From assembly GCF_036785885.1 (NCBI RefSeq), contig NC_092329.1:4836001-4900000 (forward strand): a stretch of DNA of 64,000 bases, written 5' to 3'. Shown one piece after another: positions 28,019 through 38,710 of this stretch (position 1 is the stretch's first letter; every line of letters begins with the position of its first letter). The stretch comes from Coffea arabica (taxonomy: Eukaryota > Streptophyta > Magnoliopsida > Gentianales > Rubiaceae). A program made the translations under genes and the position numbers. A model generated the notes under the pieces. It did no database searches. It was not told where the DNA came from and was given only the letters and a program-made list of their open reading frames with translations.

Positions 28019-28347
28019 TTTTTTTTTTTTTTTTACTTTTTTTAAAGGTAAAATCAGCATTATAGATTAGCAAGGGAATAGTCAGATGCAGATAAACAAT
28101 CTGCAAATGTACTGAACAAAGTTAATCCTACTCAATTACAAGACCTAACTATCTATAAAACAATTCTGAGTAGATATAAAATATCCTGATTAAAATCCTA
28201 GCTCAAACTACTAAACATTGAAGAAATTGTTAAAAATTCTCCTACCTCCTCATTTGGTTCAGGAAAAATTAAATTAAGAAGATTCCACGGATCAGACCCA
28301 TAAACATATACTGTACGTTAGATAATTCCAAGTACATCCTTCTCCTG
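28019..28347 (-). mobile_element. Poly(A)-tailed retroposon (possible 5'-truncated LINE)
   Basis: About 329 bp starting with a long poly(T) on the plus strand (a poly(A) tail on the minus strand). It is flanked by an 11-bp duplication AGATGGTTTTT (28008-28018 and 28348-28358). The rest has no tRNA boxes and no clear reading frame. It could be the 3' end of a LINE or of a host mRNA. It is absent from block B, where a deletion covers the site. Confidence 0.6.
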
Positions 28348-28863
28348 AGATGGTTTTTGATTTTGCTTAGTTGTTGATCGAGCTTGGTAAAATTCATCCA
28401 CGAGCGTTATTTATTAACCTCCAGGAGGGGCGGCAGTCAGACCCAAGAACCTAGGGGCTACAGATTGCAACAATGTCTCTAGCCTAATCTCAGCAAGACG
28501 CTCGATCTGTCTGAATTATCTACAAGTAAAGATGCATGATCCTTGCATTTCTTCCATTTTGTCATGTTTATAAAATTTTTTTTTTTTTGGGGTGTTTCCC
28601 CCAGCTTTCATTTTACTTTTTGCTTATTCAAGTGCATTTGATGCTAGGATGCTGTAAAGTCGCAAGTGCATCAGGAGTGACTAAAGATTTTTGTGCATGG
28701 TGATGCGAGGGCTCGTACTGTTAATGATCGAGAAGCATCGTGTAACATAAGGTGACAAAAGGTTGATGGACCAGCGCACCATTTATGGCGCGTGCAAGGT
28801 AGGGCAAACTGGCGGAAAAGGCCAAACACCTTTGTGAATAATTCCAAAACTAGCATTATTCAA

Positions 28864-29230
28864 AGGGATAATTGCAGAAGACTTCATGGGGTTCCTGACA
28901 ATTACATCAAGTTCCATTTAAATTTAAAAACTATACCTATCTCCATAGATTTGATAATTTTAATAACTAAATCTTAAAATTCCAATTGACTTAGTCAAAA
29001 CTTTAAATGAATATCCTGAAGTACCCCTATTTAATAAAGTCTAATTTATTTCCATAAACAATTGCAAGATAATTTATTTCAGTTGGTTGCAAGAAGAGAT
29101 TTTTATGGGACTGCCAGTAATTGCAGCCACAAGATCCTGGACCCTTATCGCCACGTTAAAGTGACGTGTCCTTGTAATCTTCGACCTTTTGCGGGGTGTT
29201 ATTCCTCCATGGAACAGTCTCGCTAGAAAA
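28864..29230. repeat. Dispersed repeat R1 plus fragment F (first copy)
   Basis: R1 begins GGGATAATTGCAGAAGACTT and runs about 230 bp to GCAAGATAATTTA. It is followed by about 140 bp of fragment F (from GGTTGCAAGAAGAGATTTTT). The same pair occurs at 61995-62390, F alone occurs at 61735-61890, and R1 alone at 63624-63840. The minus strand of F reads like a protein fragment (see 61735-61890). Confidence 0.75.
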
Positions 29231-29289
29231 ACTTTTGTGAAAGTGTGAAACAACTTCCACTAACCTTGACTTTAGTTATCTATATCTAC

Positions 29290-30440
29290 ATGTATTGCAG
29301 AGTAAGTTTTTAGGAGAGATCCTCTCGATAGCTTCCAAACTTCTCATTCTTTTTTCTAAATTTTTATATTTATTTTAATACATCAAAAGTAGTGGGTTAT
29401 AACCAATCCTATCACCAATCAAATTTAAAATTTAAAATATTCTCACTATCTACTTTATAAACCATTTATAGTTTGTTACTTATACTTTAAATCCCTTTTA
29501 CTCCTTAAAGACAAATGTTCATTCGTATGCTATTTTAATACAATATTACATTTTTATAATTAAGAAATATTTCTCACCACACTAACCCTATAACCACCCT
29601 TACAAATGAACTTTGCAAATTACAATCACGTTTCAAAAAAATCACAAATGTGCAACTAAATGTAAAGTTGAGAGGGTAAAGTGCAGTTAAATGTAAAGTT
29701 AAGGATCTTACTATATTTACCCCTAAAAAATCCCAAGAACGTAACAAGTAGTGGGTTATAAATGCCACTGGCACGTTGCCGTAACTTGCGATGCCACTAA
29801 CCCCAAATCCTATAATCATCTTCCCACATTTCCTCCTATGTTCCCCACTCCAATTAAGAGTCCTCCAATTAAAGAATTTCACCTCAATTAAAACTCCTCC
29901 AAACATAACATCCTCATTCAATTTTCGTGCATGTTCATTCGTATTTTTTGGTTAACCAAAACAAGAATCTATTATATTTGTTATGAACCTAAAATGGTTT
30001 ACAAGAAAAAGTGTAATGTTCGAATGAAAATCTATATCTATATGTATTCAAGAAGGGATTTTTAGCAGAAACCTTCTCAATGGCTTCTAAACTTCTCATT
30101 TTTTTCTTCTAGATTTTTGTATTTATTTTAATACATAAAAAGTAGTGGGTTATAACCCACCTTATCACCAATCAAATTTAAATTTAAAATATTCTCACTA
30201 TCTCTTAACTCATCCTACAACCACTCCTACAAATCCTCTAATCATCATCCCACGTTTCCCCTCCACATTTCCTCCCACGTTTCCCACTCCAATTAAGAGT
30301 TCACTCCAACTATCTCTTAACTTATCTTATAACCACTCCTACAAATCCTCTAATCATCATCCCACGTTTCTCCCCACATTTCCTCCCACGTTTGTCACTC
30401 CAATTAAGAGTCCTCCAATTTGTTTGATTCATTACTATTT
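29290..30440. repeat. Region of locally repeated sequence
   Basis: Phrases near 29290-29450 (CTCTCGATAGCTTCCAAACT, AAGTAGTGGGTTATAACC) recur near 30030-30190. Units of roughly 115 bp containing ACCACTCCTACAAATCCTCT and CCCACGTTT recur at 30215 and 30325, with related sequence at 29810. No gene is seen. Confidence 0.65.
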
Positions 30441-30453
30441 GTTTGATTCATAG

Positions 30454-31000
30454 ATTTCTGATTTCGGGCTTGCAAAATGGCTTCCATCACAGTGGACTCA
30501 CCATTCAATTGTTCCAATTGAAGGAATTTTTGGGTAGATTACTTGTCTACGTTTTTTTTATTTCTTTCTTCCATAATCTGCTACAAGTTGGGTCTTATGC
30601 TGAAATGTATTTCTTGCCGATTTTACAGGCACTTAGCACCCGAATACTTCATGCACGGCGTGGTCGATGGGAAGACAGATGTGTTTGCATTTGGAGTCTT
30701 TTTGCTGGAGCTTCTATCTGGCAAAAAACCAGTAGATGATTCTCATCAAAGCTTACACAGCTGGGTAATCAAAGGCAGCCAATTTTAGGATTCCCGTTTA
30801 ACATATGATGGAAAAGTCAATTTTCTAATTCCTGGTAGTGAATTCAATGGGCCAAACCTATACTCAGCCGAGGGGAGATTGAAAAGGTGGTAGATCCAAG
30901 ACTTGGAGGGTTTTATAATGTTAAACAACTTAACAGACTTGCCTTTGCAGCATCCCTCTGCATTCGAGGTTCTTCCATTTGGCGTCCCACAATGAGTGAG
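30454..31000 (+). pseudogene. Fragment of a receptor-like cytoplasmic kinase (RLCK class VI)
   Basis: Three exon-like pieces of a kinase C-lobe: 30454-30533 (ISDFGLAKWLPSQWTHHSI, the DFG block), 30629-about 30764 ([10 protein letters not shown], the APE block, then [20 protein letters not shown]), and about 30852-31000 (AKPILSRGEIEKVVDPRLGG to WRPTMSE). Exon 1-2 splice sites (GG/GTAGAT and ACAG) look usable. The acceptor before the third piece is not visible. Everything N-terminal of the DFG motif and the C-terminal end are missing, so this is a partial gene copy, not a functional kinase. The HSWAKPIL and LAFAASLCIR blocks are typical of RBK1/RBK2-like RLCK-VI proteins. A Helitron-like 3' end lies 600 bp downstream, so transposon capture is possible. 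Confidence 0.85.
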
Positions 31001-31579
31001 GTATTACTATTTCCATTCAATTACTACAATTACTGTATCATATCCCTCTGCATTTTCTTAATATATATTTATTTTTTATAGTACTATTTATAAACTATGT
31101 AAAAAAATACACTAAATTCGTACGTTCTTAATTATCAGAAAAATGGTGATAGATTATTCAACCAACGAATTAATTCATGCAAAGATCGTGCATTTTCATT
31201 TGTAGTACGCACTCCACAAAATTCAACAGAGTTAATTAAATCACCAATTTTGGCTTTCGTACTAAAAGTGGATTGGTGCGAAGAGTGTTCGCACCTTCAA
31301 GTAAGATTATCAAATCGAATGCTTAGTATTTGTAAGTATTTCATTTTAATAAGTATTTCATTTTAACAACATTCAATTACATTCATTTGTAGAAATATAT
31401 CATTCCCTTTTTTAATATAAATTTTTATTTTTTTATCAGGACCCATCTTACGAAAAAAGACAGTTCTTGAATGATATACACATTCTATTATATTTTAAAC
31501 TATTGTTAAACAGATATTACATTTTAATTTTGTTGGTACAATTTTTTCACCTTTATTATTTTTTTCAATAATGTCAGTA

Positions 31580-31608
31580 CCGCGCATAGCACGGGTATTC
31601 ACACTAGT
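31580..31608 (+). mobile_element. Candidate Helitron 3' terminus
   Basis: CCGCGCATAGCACGGG can form a short imperfect hairpin 9 bp before CACTAGT, matching the hairpin plus CTAG(T) layout of plant Helitron 3' ends. The 5' end was not located, so the extent is unknown. Confidence 0.4.
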
Positions 31609-32214
31609 ATATTATGTATCCACTAATGAGTTTTTTAATAATATGTTTTGAAATGAGTTGATAATGTTACATAAAGTTAAAAATAAGGTAGGCAAGTAAT
31701 ATTTTTTCAAATTCAAGGATGCCAAGTAACACTGTTACAGACCTCAGGGGAGGTTTTCAAAATTATTCCCATTTTTTTTTCCCAAATTTCAAGGGTGCTC
31801 ACTAAAATTGTCAAGAATTATCCCTTATTCAGAGTAATGTGATGCGATGAATCTTGAATTATCATTTGCAAGCAGGGCTCTAACCAGTCACCGACAATTG
31901 CACTTATCCTAGAGAACAATCAGAAAAGGAAACAATGAAGCTGGTACTACGTCTTTTCTCCAGGGAGGCATAGGTAGGTGATGCGTAGCTATAGAAAGAT
32001 AACTAAAATGGTTTGTTCGAACAGTGTGTTTTTTTTATAAAAATTTATTTGTTTACATTATTAACATAATTTTTAATCACCTTTTTTATTTTATATACAT
32101 CACATAAAAAATGTGTTGCAATAGTTTTTCAAGAAATTATCCCAAATACTCTACCATCCATCCGAATAAGACACTTTACTTCCTACCATAGTATAAGCCT
32201 ACGGTTCGCACCAG
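31609..32214. other. Intergenic DNA upstream of the third patatin gene
   Basis: AT-rich sequence with a repeat edge (TCAGGGGAGGTTTTCAAAAT near 31743) like those near 3510 and 37230. No gene is seen. Confidence 0.4.
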
Positions 32215-32499
32215 CTTTTCAATGAAAAGTTGTCAAGTTTAATTTGCTCAAACAGAAAAAAGTGCTTTTTTTTTTTTTACCTTTCTGTGTTTGCCTGGGG
32301 TAAAAATGAGCTAAGCGCTTCGAAGATCGAGTTGGAAAACACTTCGTCATGGATGCAGCACACAAAAGTTTCGATAATCACAGTGTACAAGTCTAAAAAG
32401 GGTCTCATTTTCTTCCTTGTTTTGTTTCATTTTAGTAGTTGAAATCTTCATTTTCGGAGCTCTCTTTCTCCTTCCTTCGTATTTACTTTACAATCTATC

Positions 32500-32631
32500 A
32501 TGGCAAAAACCGCGAAAGCTTTGAAGCCTCAATCTTATGGAAATTGCGTCACTGTCCTTAGCATTGATGGTGGAGGGATAAGAGGAATTATCCCTGGAGT
32601 AATCCTTGGATATTTAGAAACTGAGCTTCAG
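32500..32631 (+). CDS. Alternative first exon (1a) of the third patatin gene
   Basis: Complete 44-codon open exon starting [16 protein letters not shown] and containing DGGGIRG, with the donor CAG/GTTTGA. It can in principle splice to exon 2 at 33359, skipping exon 1b. The upstream unit has lost the TATA-like stretch seen in front of exon 1b, so it may be weakly or not expressed. The coding sequence is unbroken, suggesting the duplication is not old or is still used. Confidence 0.7.
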
Positions 32632-32860
32632 GTTTGAAAATAATTAATCTCTCCAATCTTTTACTCACAAGAAATTAAAAGAAAAATATTTTGAGCGTAA
32701 CTTCACAATCATGGACTCGACCTGCACGACTATTCCATGGACCACTTTTCAATGAAAAGTAGTTGAGTTTAATTTGCATAAACCAAAAACGTGCCTTTTT
32801 TTTTTCTTTTTGTTTTGACGTGAATGAGCTAAGTACTTCGAAGATGGAGTAGGAAAACAC

Positions 32861-32868
32861 GATAAATA
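32861..32868 (+). promoter_or_regulatory. TATA-like box of patatin exon 1b
   Basis: GATAAATA followed by CCCCC lies 172 bp upstream of the exon 1b ATG and corresponds to the TATAAATA boxes of genes A and B. The matching position upstream of exon 1a (about 32340) lacks it. Confidence 0.6.
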
Positions 32869-33032
32869 CCCCCACTTCATCATGGATGCAGCACACAAAA
32901 GTTTCAACAATCACAATATACAAGTCTAAAAGGGTTTCATTTTCTTCCTTGTTTTGCTTCATTTTAGTGTTTGAAATCTTCATTTTCTGAGATTTTTTTC
33001 TCCATTCCTTTGTATTTAACTTACAATCCATC

Positions 33033-35137
33033 ATGGCAACCACCGTATCAGCTTTGAAGCCTCAATCTTATGGAAATTGTGTGACCATCCTAAGCATTGA
33101 TGGTGGAGGGATCAGAGGAATCATCCCCGGAGTAATCCTTGGATATTTAGAGACTGAGCTTCAGGTTTGAAAATAATTAATCTCTCCAATCTTTAATTTT
33201 GTGTAGCGTAACTACACAATCATGGACTCGATTTGCACGACTATTCCATGGACCAAAAGGAAAATTGAATCTCTCTTTGTACTAATTCATTTCTTGAATG
33301 GCCTTGGTGTAGAAATTCTCTTTGTACATAATTCATTTTTGGAATGGCCTTGGTGCAGAAATTGGATGGTTCGGATGTAAGACTTGCTGACTACTTTGAT
33401 GTGATTGCCGGCACAAGCACTGGTGGCCTTGTGACTGCCATGCTTACAGCTCCAAATGAGAAGAAAAGACCTCTTTATGCTGCGAAAGATATCAAGGACT
33501 TCTACCTTGAGGAGTGTCCCAAAATCTTCCCTCAATCAAAGTAGATATCTTAATTAGACTTTTTTTTTTTATACCATATCTTAATTAGACTTTTTTTTTT
33601 ATACCATATCTTAATTAGACTCGATCCATCTTCATTCCAAATAATTTAATGCGTACTATATCAAGAAACTCAAATTGTGTATGCTACTTTTAACTTACAA
33701 TTGACACGACTTTCGTCCATGACCAGTCATCTATTCAGTGGAGTCGAAAACGTGGTGAAATCAATGACAGGACCCAGCTATGACGGGAAATATCTCCATA
33801 GCATGCTCCGGGAAAAGCTTGGGCAGACCAGATTGCACGATACATTGACTAATGTTGTCATCCCAGCTTTCGACGTCAAACTATTCCAGCCCGCCATCTT
33901 CTCCAGCTATGCAGTTCGTACCAATTTAAGAAACCTTGGTTATTTTAGTTAGACTATTGTTTACTTTTATCTCATGCAACAGAAATTAATATGGTTCGTG
34001 TTTTTAATGGCTCAGATGAAGCACTTTTCAAGTTTGGACGCCTTGCTCAGCGATATATGCATATCAACTTCGGCTGCTCCTACTTATCTTCCTGCCCACA
34101 AATTCGAAACTAAGGAACCTGATGGCAGCACAAGAGAATTTCACATGATCGATGGTGGCATGGCGGCCAACAATCCGGTAAGATATTAAATCTCATCTAT
34201 CCCATGTTAATTTGAGAACCATGCACTAATTATTTTATTACAAAATTATTACTTTCCTCATGATTACTGCAATTTTATATCTGTCGACTGTATTTTCTTC
34301 AGACCTTAGTTGCTATGGGCCAAGTGACTAGGGAGATTAGTCGAGGAAATCCCGACTTCGCCTCTGTCGGTTCATCGGATTATAGTCGCTTCATTGTTCT
34401 GTCCTTGGGAACGGGTACTACAAAAGCGGGAGGGTTTGATGCTGAGGATGTTGCCAAGTGGGGACTTTTGTCTTGGCTGACAAATGCTAATACAACTCCT
34501 ATAATAGATATATACACTCAAGCAAGTGGGGATATCGTTGATCTTCATCTTTCCACTATTTTTCAAACTATGCAGTGCGAAGAACATTATCTGCGAATTC
34601 AGGTAAAAGTCTTTGCGCTGTACTCTTTTATCTTTTTTTGCTTACACTTGAAAAAATAATTAAGACAAAAAATTGGAAGTAAAAAAGAAAGCAATATGAG
34701 CTATATTAGTAAGAACCTTGAAGGCCCTGGTTTATACATAGTTTTTCTGTCCTCCAAATAGTATATAAGCGTACGCTTGTACAAACATGCATATTTCAGG
34801 ATGACACGTTATCTGGAGATCTGGGTTCTGTGGATCTTGCCACAAAGGAAAATTTAGAGAATCTTGTCAAAGTTGGGGAGAATTTGTTGAAGAAACCACT
34901 TTCTAGGACTAATTTGCAGAGTGGTGCTAGTGAGTCCGTGAACAAGGGCACAAACGAGGAGGCTCTCAAAAGGTGCAAACCATCGTCCTCAAGCCCTTTG
35001 TTCTTTTGCTTACATTGAATTAATTCAAGTTATCCACTCTTCGACTGCGCTTTGATCTTTTGGTTTGAATATGTAGGTTGGCAGCAGCACTCTCTGACGA
35101 GAGGCGCCTTCGTCTTTCGAACAAGTCCAAAAAATGA
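33033..35137 (+). CDS. Patatin-like lipid acyl hydrolase, gene C
   Basis: Seven exons with exon 1b: 33033-33164, 33359-33540, 33727-33913, 34016-34177, 34303-34602, 34800-34972 and 35077-35137, giving 398 aa. Exon phases match genes A and B, with codon-sized length differences. Oxyanion loop DGGGIRG at 23-29, GTSTG nucleophile elbow (Ser64), catalytic Asp213 in [10 protein letters not shown], so the dyad is intact. The C-terminus ends SNKSKK rather than the VPKRQK of A and B. It is clearly more diverged from A/B than they are from each other. No signal peptide. Intron 1 carries a duplicated acceptor region (TGGTGTAG at 33311 and TGGTGCAG at 33358). Same predicted role: cytosolic lipid acyl hydrolase. 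Either first exon may be used. Confidence 0.93.
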
Positions 35138-35976
35138 TGTATTGTTCTCTGAATCCTCAACGCTGTTGAGTTGACTTGTCGCCTAAATATTAGTAGTAAT
35201 ATACACAGTGCATGTTGACTACGTATGTGTATGTGGAAAATAAACAAATCCTTCCGGGGAAGAGATCGGAATTTCCTTCCGGTATCGATGTAATTTCTTT
35301 TCAAGAATCTGTACTTTGAAATTTGAATAATTAGCTCATTGTACCTTTTGTTTTCCTAAGTTCTTGCAGATGAATTCGTTTACTTTATTAGTGATTGCTC
35401 CACTATTCACTGCATGAATTGTGAAGCATTCCATTTGTTTTCTTTTTCCTGTGTCAAAATTGATTCTTCAGTTTGACACTGACATTTTTGAAAACTATGA
35501 AGTAACTAATTTAATTTACGTTGAAAACTTTAGGAGATAAATCATCCTCTCTTTTTTTTGTTTTGTTTTGTTTTGTTTTTATACATTTCCAGTTGCTCAT
35601 AATGATGAAATTTTTATAAACAAATTCAGTAATATTGCAGATTAATCAACAAATGGTGAGAAGAATGACAAACAAATTTAGCAGATGAATGCACAAACTC
35701 TATTTGTACACAAGAAAGATCAATCTTTTCTGAGTGATGGATTGATAGAGAAATAAATTACATAGACGGCGAAAGACAAATACGTCGCAATAAGGTGGAC
35801 CCGCACTGGGCGTACGCCTACGGCCTACTGATACTGCACTGGACGTACGCCTAGTGATACCTTAGTATAACTATAGGATACTAGGTTGTATAACTAGTTT
35901 TTCGGACTCCACAACTAGGATACCAGGATGTAATTGCCACGAAAGTCCTTTTACAGAAAAGGCCCTACAAAGGTCC
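35138..35976. other. 3' flank of patatin gene C
   Basis: 3' UTR followed by AT-rich sequence with a TTTTG microsatellite near 35560. The stretch at 35790-35860 contains CGTACGCCTA twice (GGGCGTACGCCTA and GGACGTACGCCTA). No gene is seen. Confidence 0.5.
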
Positions 35977-35984
35977 TTTACACC

Positions 35985-36698
35985 TAGGGATGGCAACGGG
36001 GCGGGGGATCCCTCCCCCATCCCTCGTCCCGCTGCCTACAAATTCACTCCGTCCCCGCCCCGTCTCGCCCCGCTTCTTTCGTGGGGTTAATAAAATTTTA
36101 TTATAGTTAAATTTTAATAAATAATCAAGTACTAAAATATCAACACATCATCAAGTTATTATTTATTTTAATTTTACAATTGAAACTCATAAAAACAATC
36201 AAACAAAAGTTATTTGAATACAATCCAACATTATGAAATAAATACAACTAAAATAGTTAAGTTTTCACTTTTGGTACAAATACAATCACTAATTCATTAT
36301 TGTGTTTGTGCTTTTTTTTTGAAAAAAAAGTGTTATTCTATTAAGTGTAATTAGAAATTTAGTATAAATGTATTAGTAAATTTAGTATAACTAATTAATA
36401 AAATTTATTAGTAGACATGTCTAATTATTCGTATAATTGATAATATCAATTATATTACATACACTAATATACATTATATAATACATCTAACTAATAATAT
36501 CATTATCATAAGTTTATAACTAATTAAATTACATATTATATATAATTATATATATAATTTTTTTTTGCGAGTGGCGGGCGGGGAGTATACTGTTTCTAAA
36601 CGGGGGGAAAAATTCCCCCCCGTCCCGCCCCAACCCCCGCCCCGAGAGCCCCCCGCGGGGTGGTTGCTCGCGGGCACCCGCCCCCATTACCATCCCTA
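35985..36698. mobile_element. hAT-type non-autonomous element (MITE-like), copy 2
   Basis: 714 bp with inverted ends TAGGGATGGCAACGGGGCGG and, at the right, the complement of TAGGGATGGTAATGGGGGCG. It is flanked by the perfect 8-bp duplication TTTACACC (35977-35984 and 36699-36706). An 8-bp duplication and a TAGGG start fit the hAT superfamily. There is no transposase. The AT-rich core matches copy 1 at 11519-12233. Confidence 0.85.
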
Positions 36699-36706
36699 TT
36701 TACACC

Positions 36707-37512
36707 TACACTGCCGAATAAGTATATGTTCTTAGTAGTAGTGGTATAATGTCCAATTTGGAAATTTCTTGAAAGAAAGCTAAAACTTTGGAATATTTGT
36801 TTGTAGTCATAAGCGGAAGAACAATTCACTCTTTGCCGCTCATTGGATCTAGTCCAAGGTCTTCTATTATCTACGTACAATACATCATATTAAAGCAATA
36901 TTGAGTTCGTGCGTAAAATCTCCACTCATCGTCATGTGTATTGATCTATTAAAGCAATATGCAATACCAACAATTTCTTCATTTTTTTAAACAAAAAATT
37001 AGGCCTATTTCTCCGTCTTTTTGATTATCTAGAATTATGAAATAGAAAAACTACACCTAAAATAGAAAAACTACACCTACTTCCTGGCAACCTCATAAAA
37101 CCAGGAATAATCTTCTTTTACTTTCTATGCTAATATCGCCCATCTTTCAAAATGAGAAATCATGTCTTGTTAATTTGACAGGGGAGGTAAAAGAGATTTT
37201 TGAAACTACAAGGTGCTAACTGATACTAAGACAAATTTGAGGAGAGGTTTGTGAAATTATCCCAAAAAAAGGACAATGAATAATAAAAAGAAATCATAAA
37301 ATGACTTTAAGCCAATTAAGAATAATAAATAGAAAATCTGTGTTGTATTCTTATTGGTTGGACGAAAAGAGAAGGTAATGCATATTACCAACAACATTTG
37401 AGAAGAGAAATTTGAATTTATCCCTTTCGCTGTTAAACTCTTAAATCTTTTTTTTTTTTTTTTTTTTGTAATGTAGATAAGAAGAAACTGTCAAGTTGTA
37501 AAACTCATGCTC
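36707..37512. other. Intergenic AT-rich DNA
   Basis: No gene is seen. A repeat edge GAGGAGAGGTTTGTGAAATT is near 37239, and a poly(T) run of about 20 is near 37450. Confidence 0.4.
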
Positions 37513-37527
37513 TGCACTCTAGTAAGA

Positions 37528-37621
37528 TTTTATTATTTTTTGTTTTGTAAGTGTATGGATTTGAATCAAAGATCTTCTACCTACAATTCCTTTCATTTTA
37601 CCATCCGATCTAACATTCCCT
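37528..37621 (-). mobile_element. Short SINE with 15-bp target duplication
   Basis: A 94-bp insert flanked by TGCACTCTAGTAAGA (37513-37527 and 37622-37636). On the minus strand it starts with GATCGGATGG-type A-box-like sequence, has GATTCAAATCC (B-box-like, complement of 37557-37567), and ends in an A-rich tail. This is the layout of a tRNA-derived SINE. Confidence 0.75.
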
Positions 37622-37636
37622 TGCACTCTAGTAAGA

Positions 37637-38710
37637 GTTAATTTCTAATAAGCAACTTGTTTTCAATATTGTGAATTTACTTAATTGTATTGAAATCTCA
37701 TATATATGATTTTTATCATGTAATACTAAAACAGCAAGACTCCAGTATTGTCAATGCCAAGCTATAATTTGCACCAACGGAAGAGGCCAAAGGTGTCAAA
37801 GTTCCATAAAAGAAGGACTAATATGAGTCAGATAAAAAATTAAGGGACTAAATGTGAAATGTGTAAAAGCTGAAAAACTTACTACAAGTGACGAACCGAT
37901 AAAGAAATTCAAATACTACGGGGAAGAGTTTAACAAAACTGTGTCGTTCGACAATTGAATCTTTTCAAAAGCCGCCGCTGTAGCCGTGGATTCTTTTTCT
38001 ACTCCTTTTTATCTGTCACACCTTCTGGAAATTAGAGGTGTGAATTGTAACAAGGGAAACTGAAGCTGGTGGGGCTATTAGAAATTGCGCCAACTTCGAC
38101 CTAAATGCCTTCATTTCTGTTTGATTTATTTTGGATCCTGTCTTTCTGTCCCTTGGACTTTTTTTTAATCTAATTTTTATGTGAATATCAGCTAGTGGAT
38201 GACAATCTTGATTTTTTTTTTTTGGGGCCCCATTCCTTTTGTTTGGCGCTGGGCGCATCTGGAATCTCAAACGCTTATAAACCGACAACCTAATTTTTTT
38301 CCTTCTACAGGGTTCGAAAGATACCAAAATTATAGGCAAGCTTGAACTTATATATATTGGTCAAGCTGGAAATTTTGTCTTCTCTTTTCAAATTATATTG
38401 GTCAGGCTTGAACTTCATAGGCAAGCCCAAGCTTGAACTTTGTATTACTGACTATAGTAATCCCTGTTTATTTGTCTTTTCCAAAATTATCACTCTCCAA
38501 AGTGACTTTCGTGTGCCCAAAAAAAAAAAAACAAAAGTTAACTTCCGCGGATAGAACAATTCTGGATTTTCTTTAGCATGTGGGGATTTGGTCAGACAGC
38601 GTACAATCGGTCTATATCCTTTACAGGTCAAACTAAGAAAGTCTCTACCCCCATGAAGTTTTGTCTGCCTTTGATCGGTGAAAATGGACGGTGTTTTGTG
38701 TTGTTGCAGA
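37637..38710. other. Intergenic DNA before the patatin relic
   Basis: No gene or transposon end recognised. A phrase AAGCTTGAACTT or close variants recurs near 38338, 38405 and 38430, a minor local repeat. Confidence 0.4.

Larger units (their letters stand above)
12541..29280. repeat. Segmental duplication, block A
   Basis: This block is collinear with 39545-62425. Shared order: copia fossil part 1, copia fossil part 2, a common intergenic region (from about 21540 here, 44850 there), a seven-exon patatin gene, its 3' flank, and a final stretch ending near ACTAACCTTGACTT (29270 here, 62415 there). Block A is interrupted by insertions at 13894-19022, 20095-21537, 22646-23437 and 28019-28347 that block B lacks. 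Without these it would be near 9 kb. Confidence 0.85.
32215..33262 (+). repeat. Tandem duplication of patatin promoter and first exon
   Basis: Two units of about 530 bp. Each contains TTTTCAATGAAAAGT, a T-run, CACACAAAAGTTTC, AAGTCTAAAA, the 5' UTR, a 132-bp first exon and the start of intron 1 (AATCATGGACTCGA). Exon 1a is 32500-32631 and exon 1b is 33033-33164. Unit 1 lacks about 21 bp that in unit 2 contain GATAAATACCCCC (32861). Confidence 0.9.
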
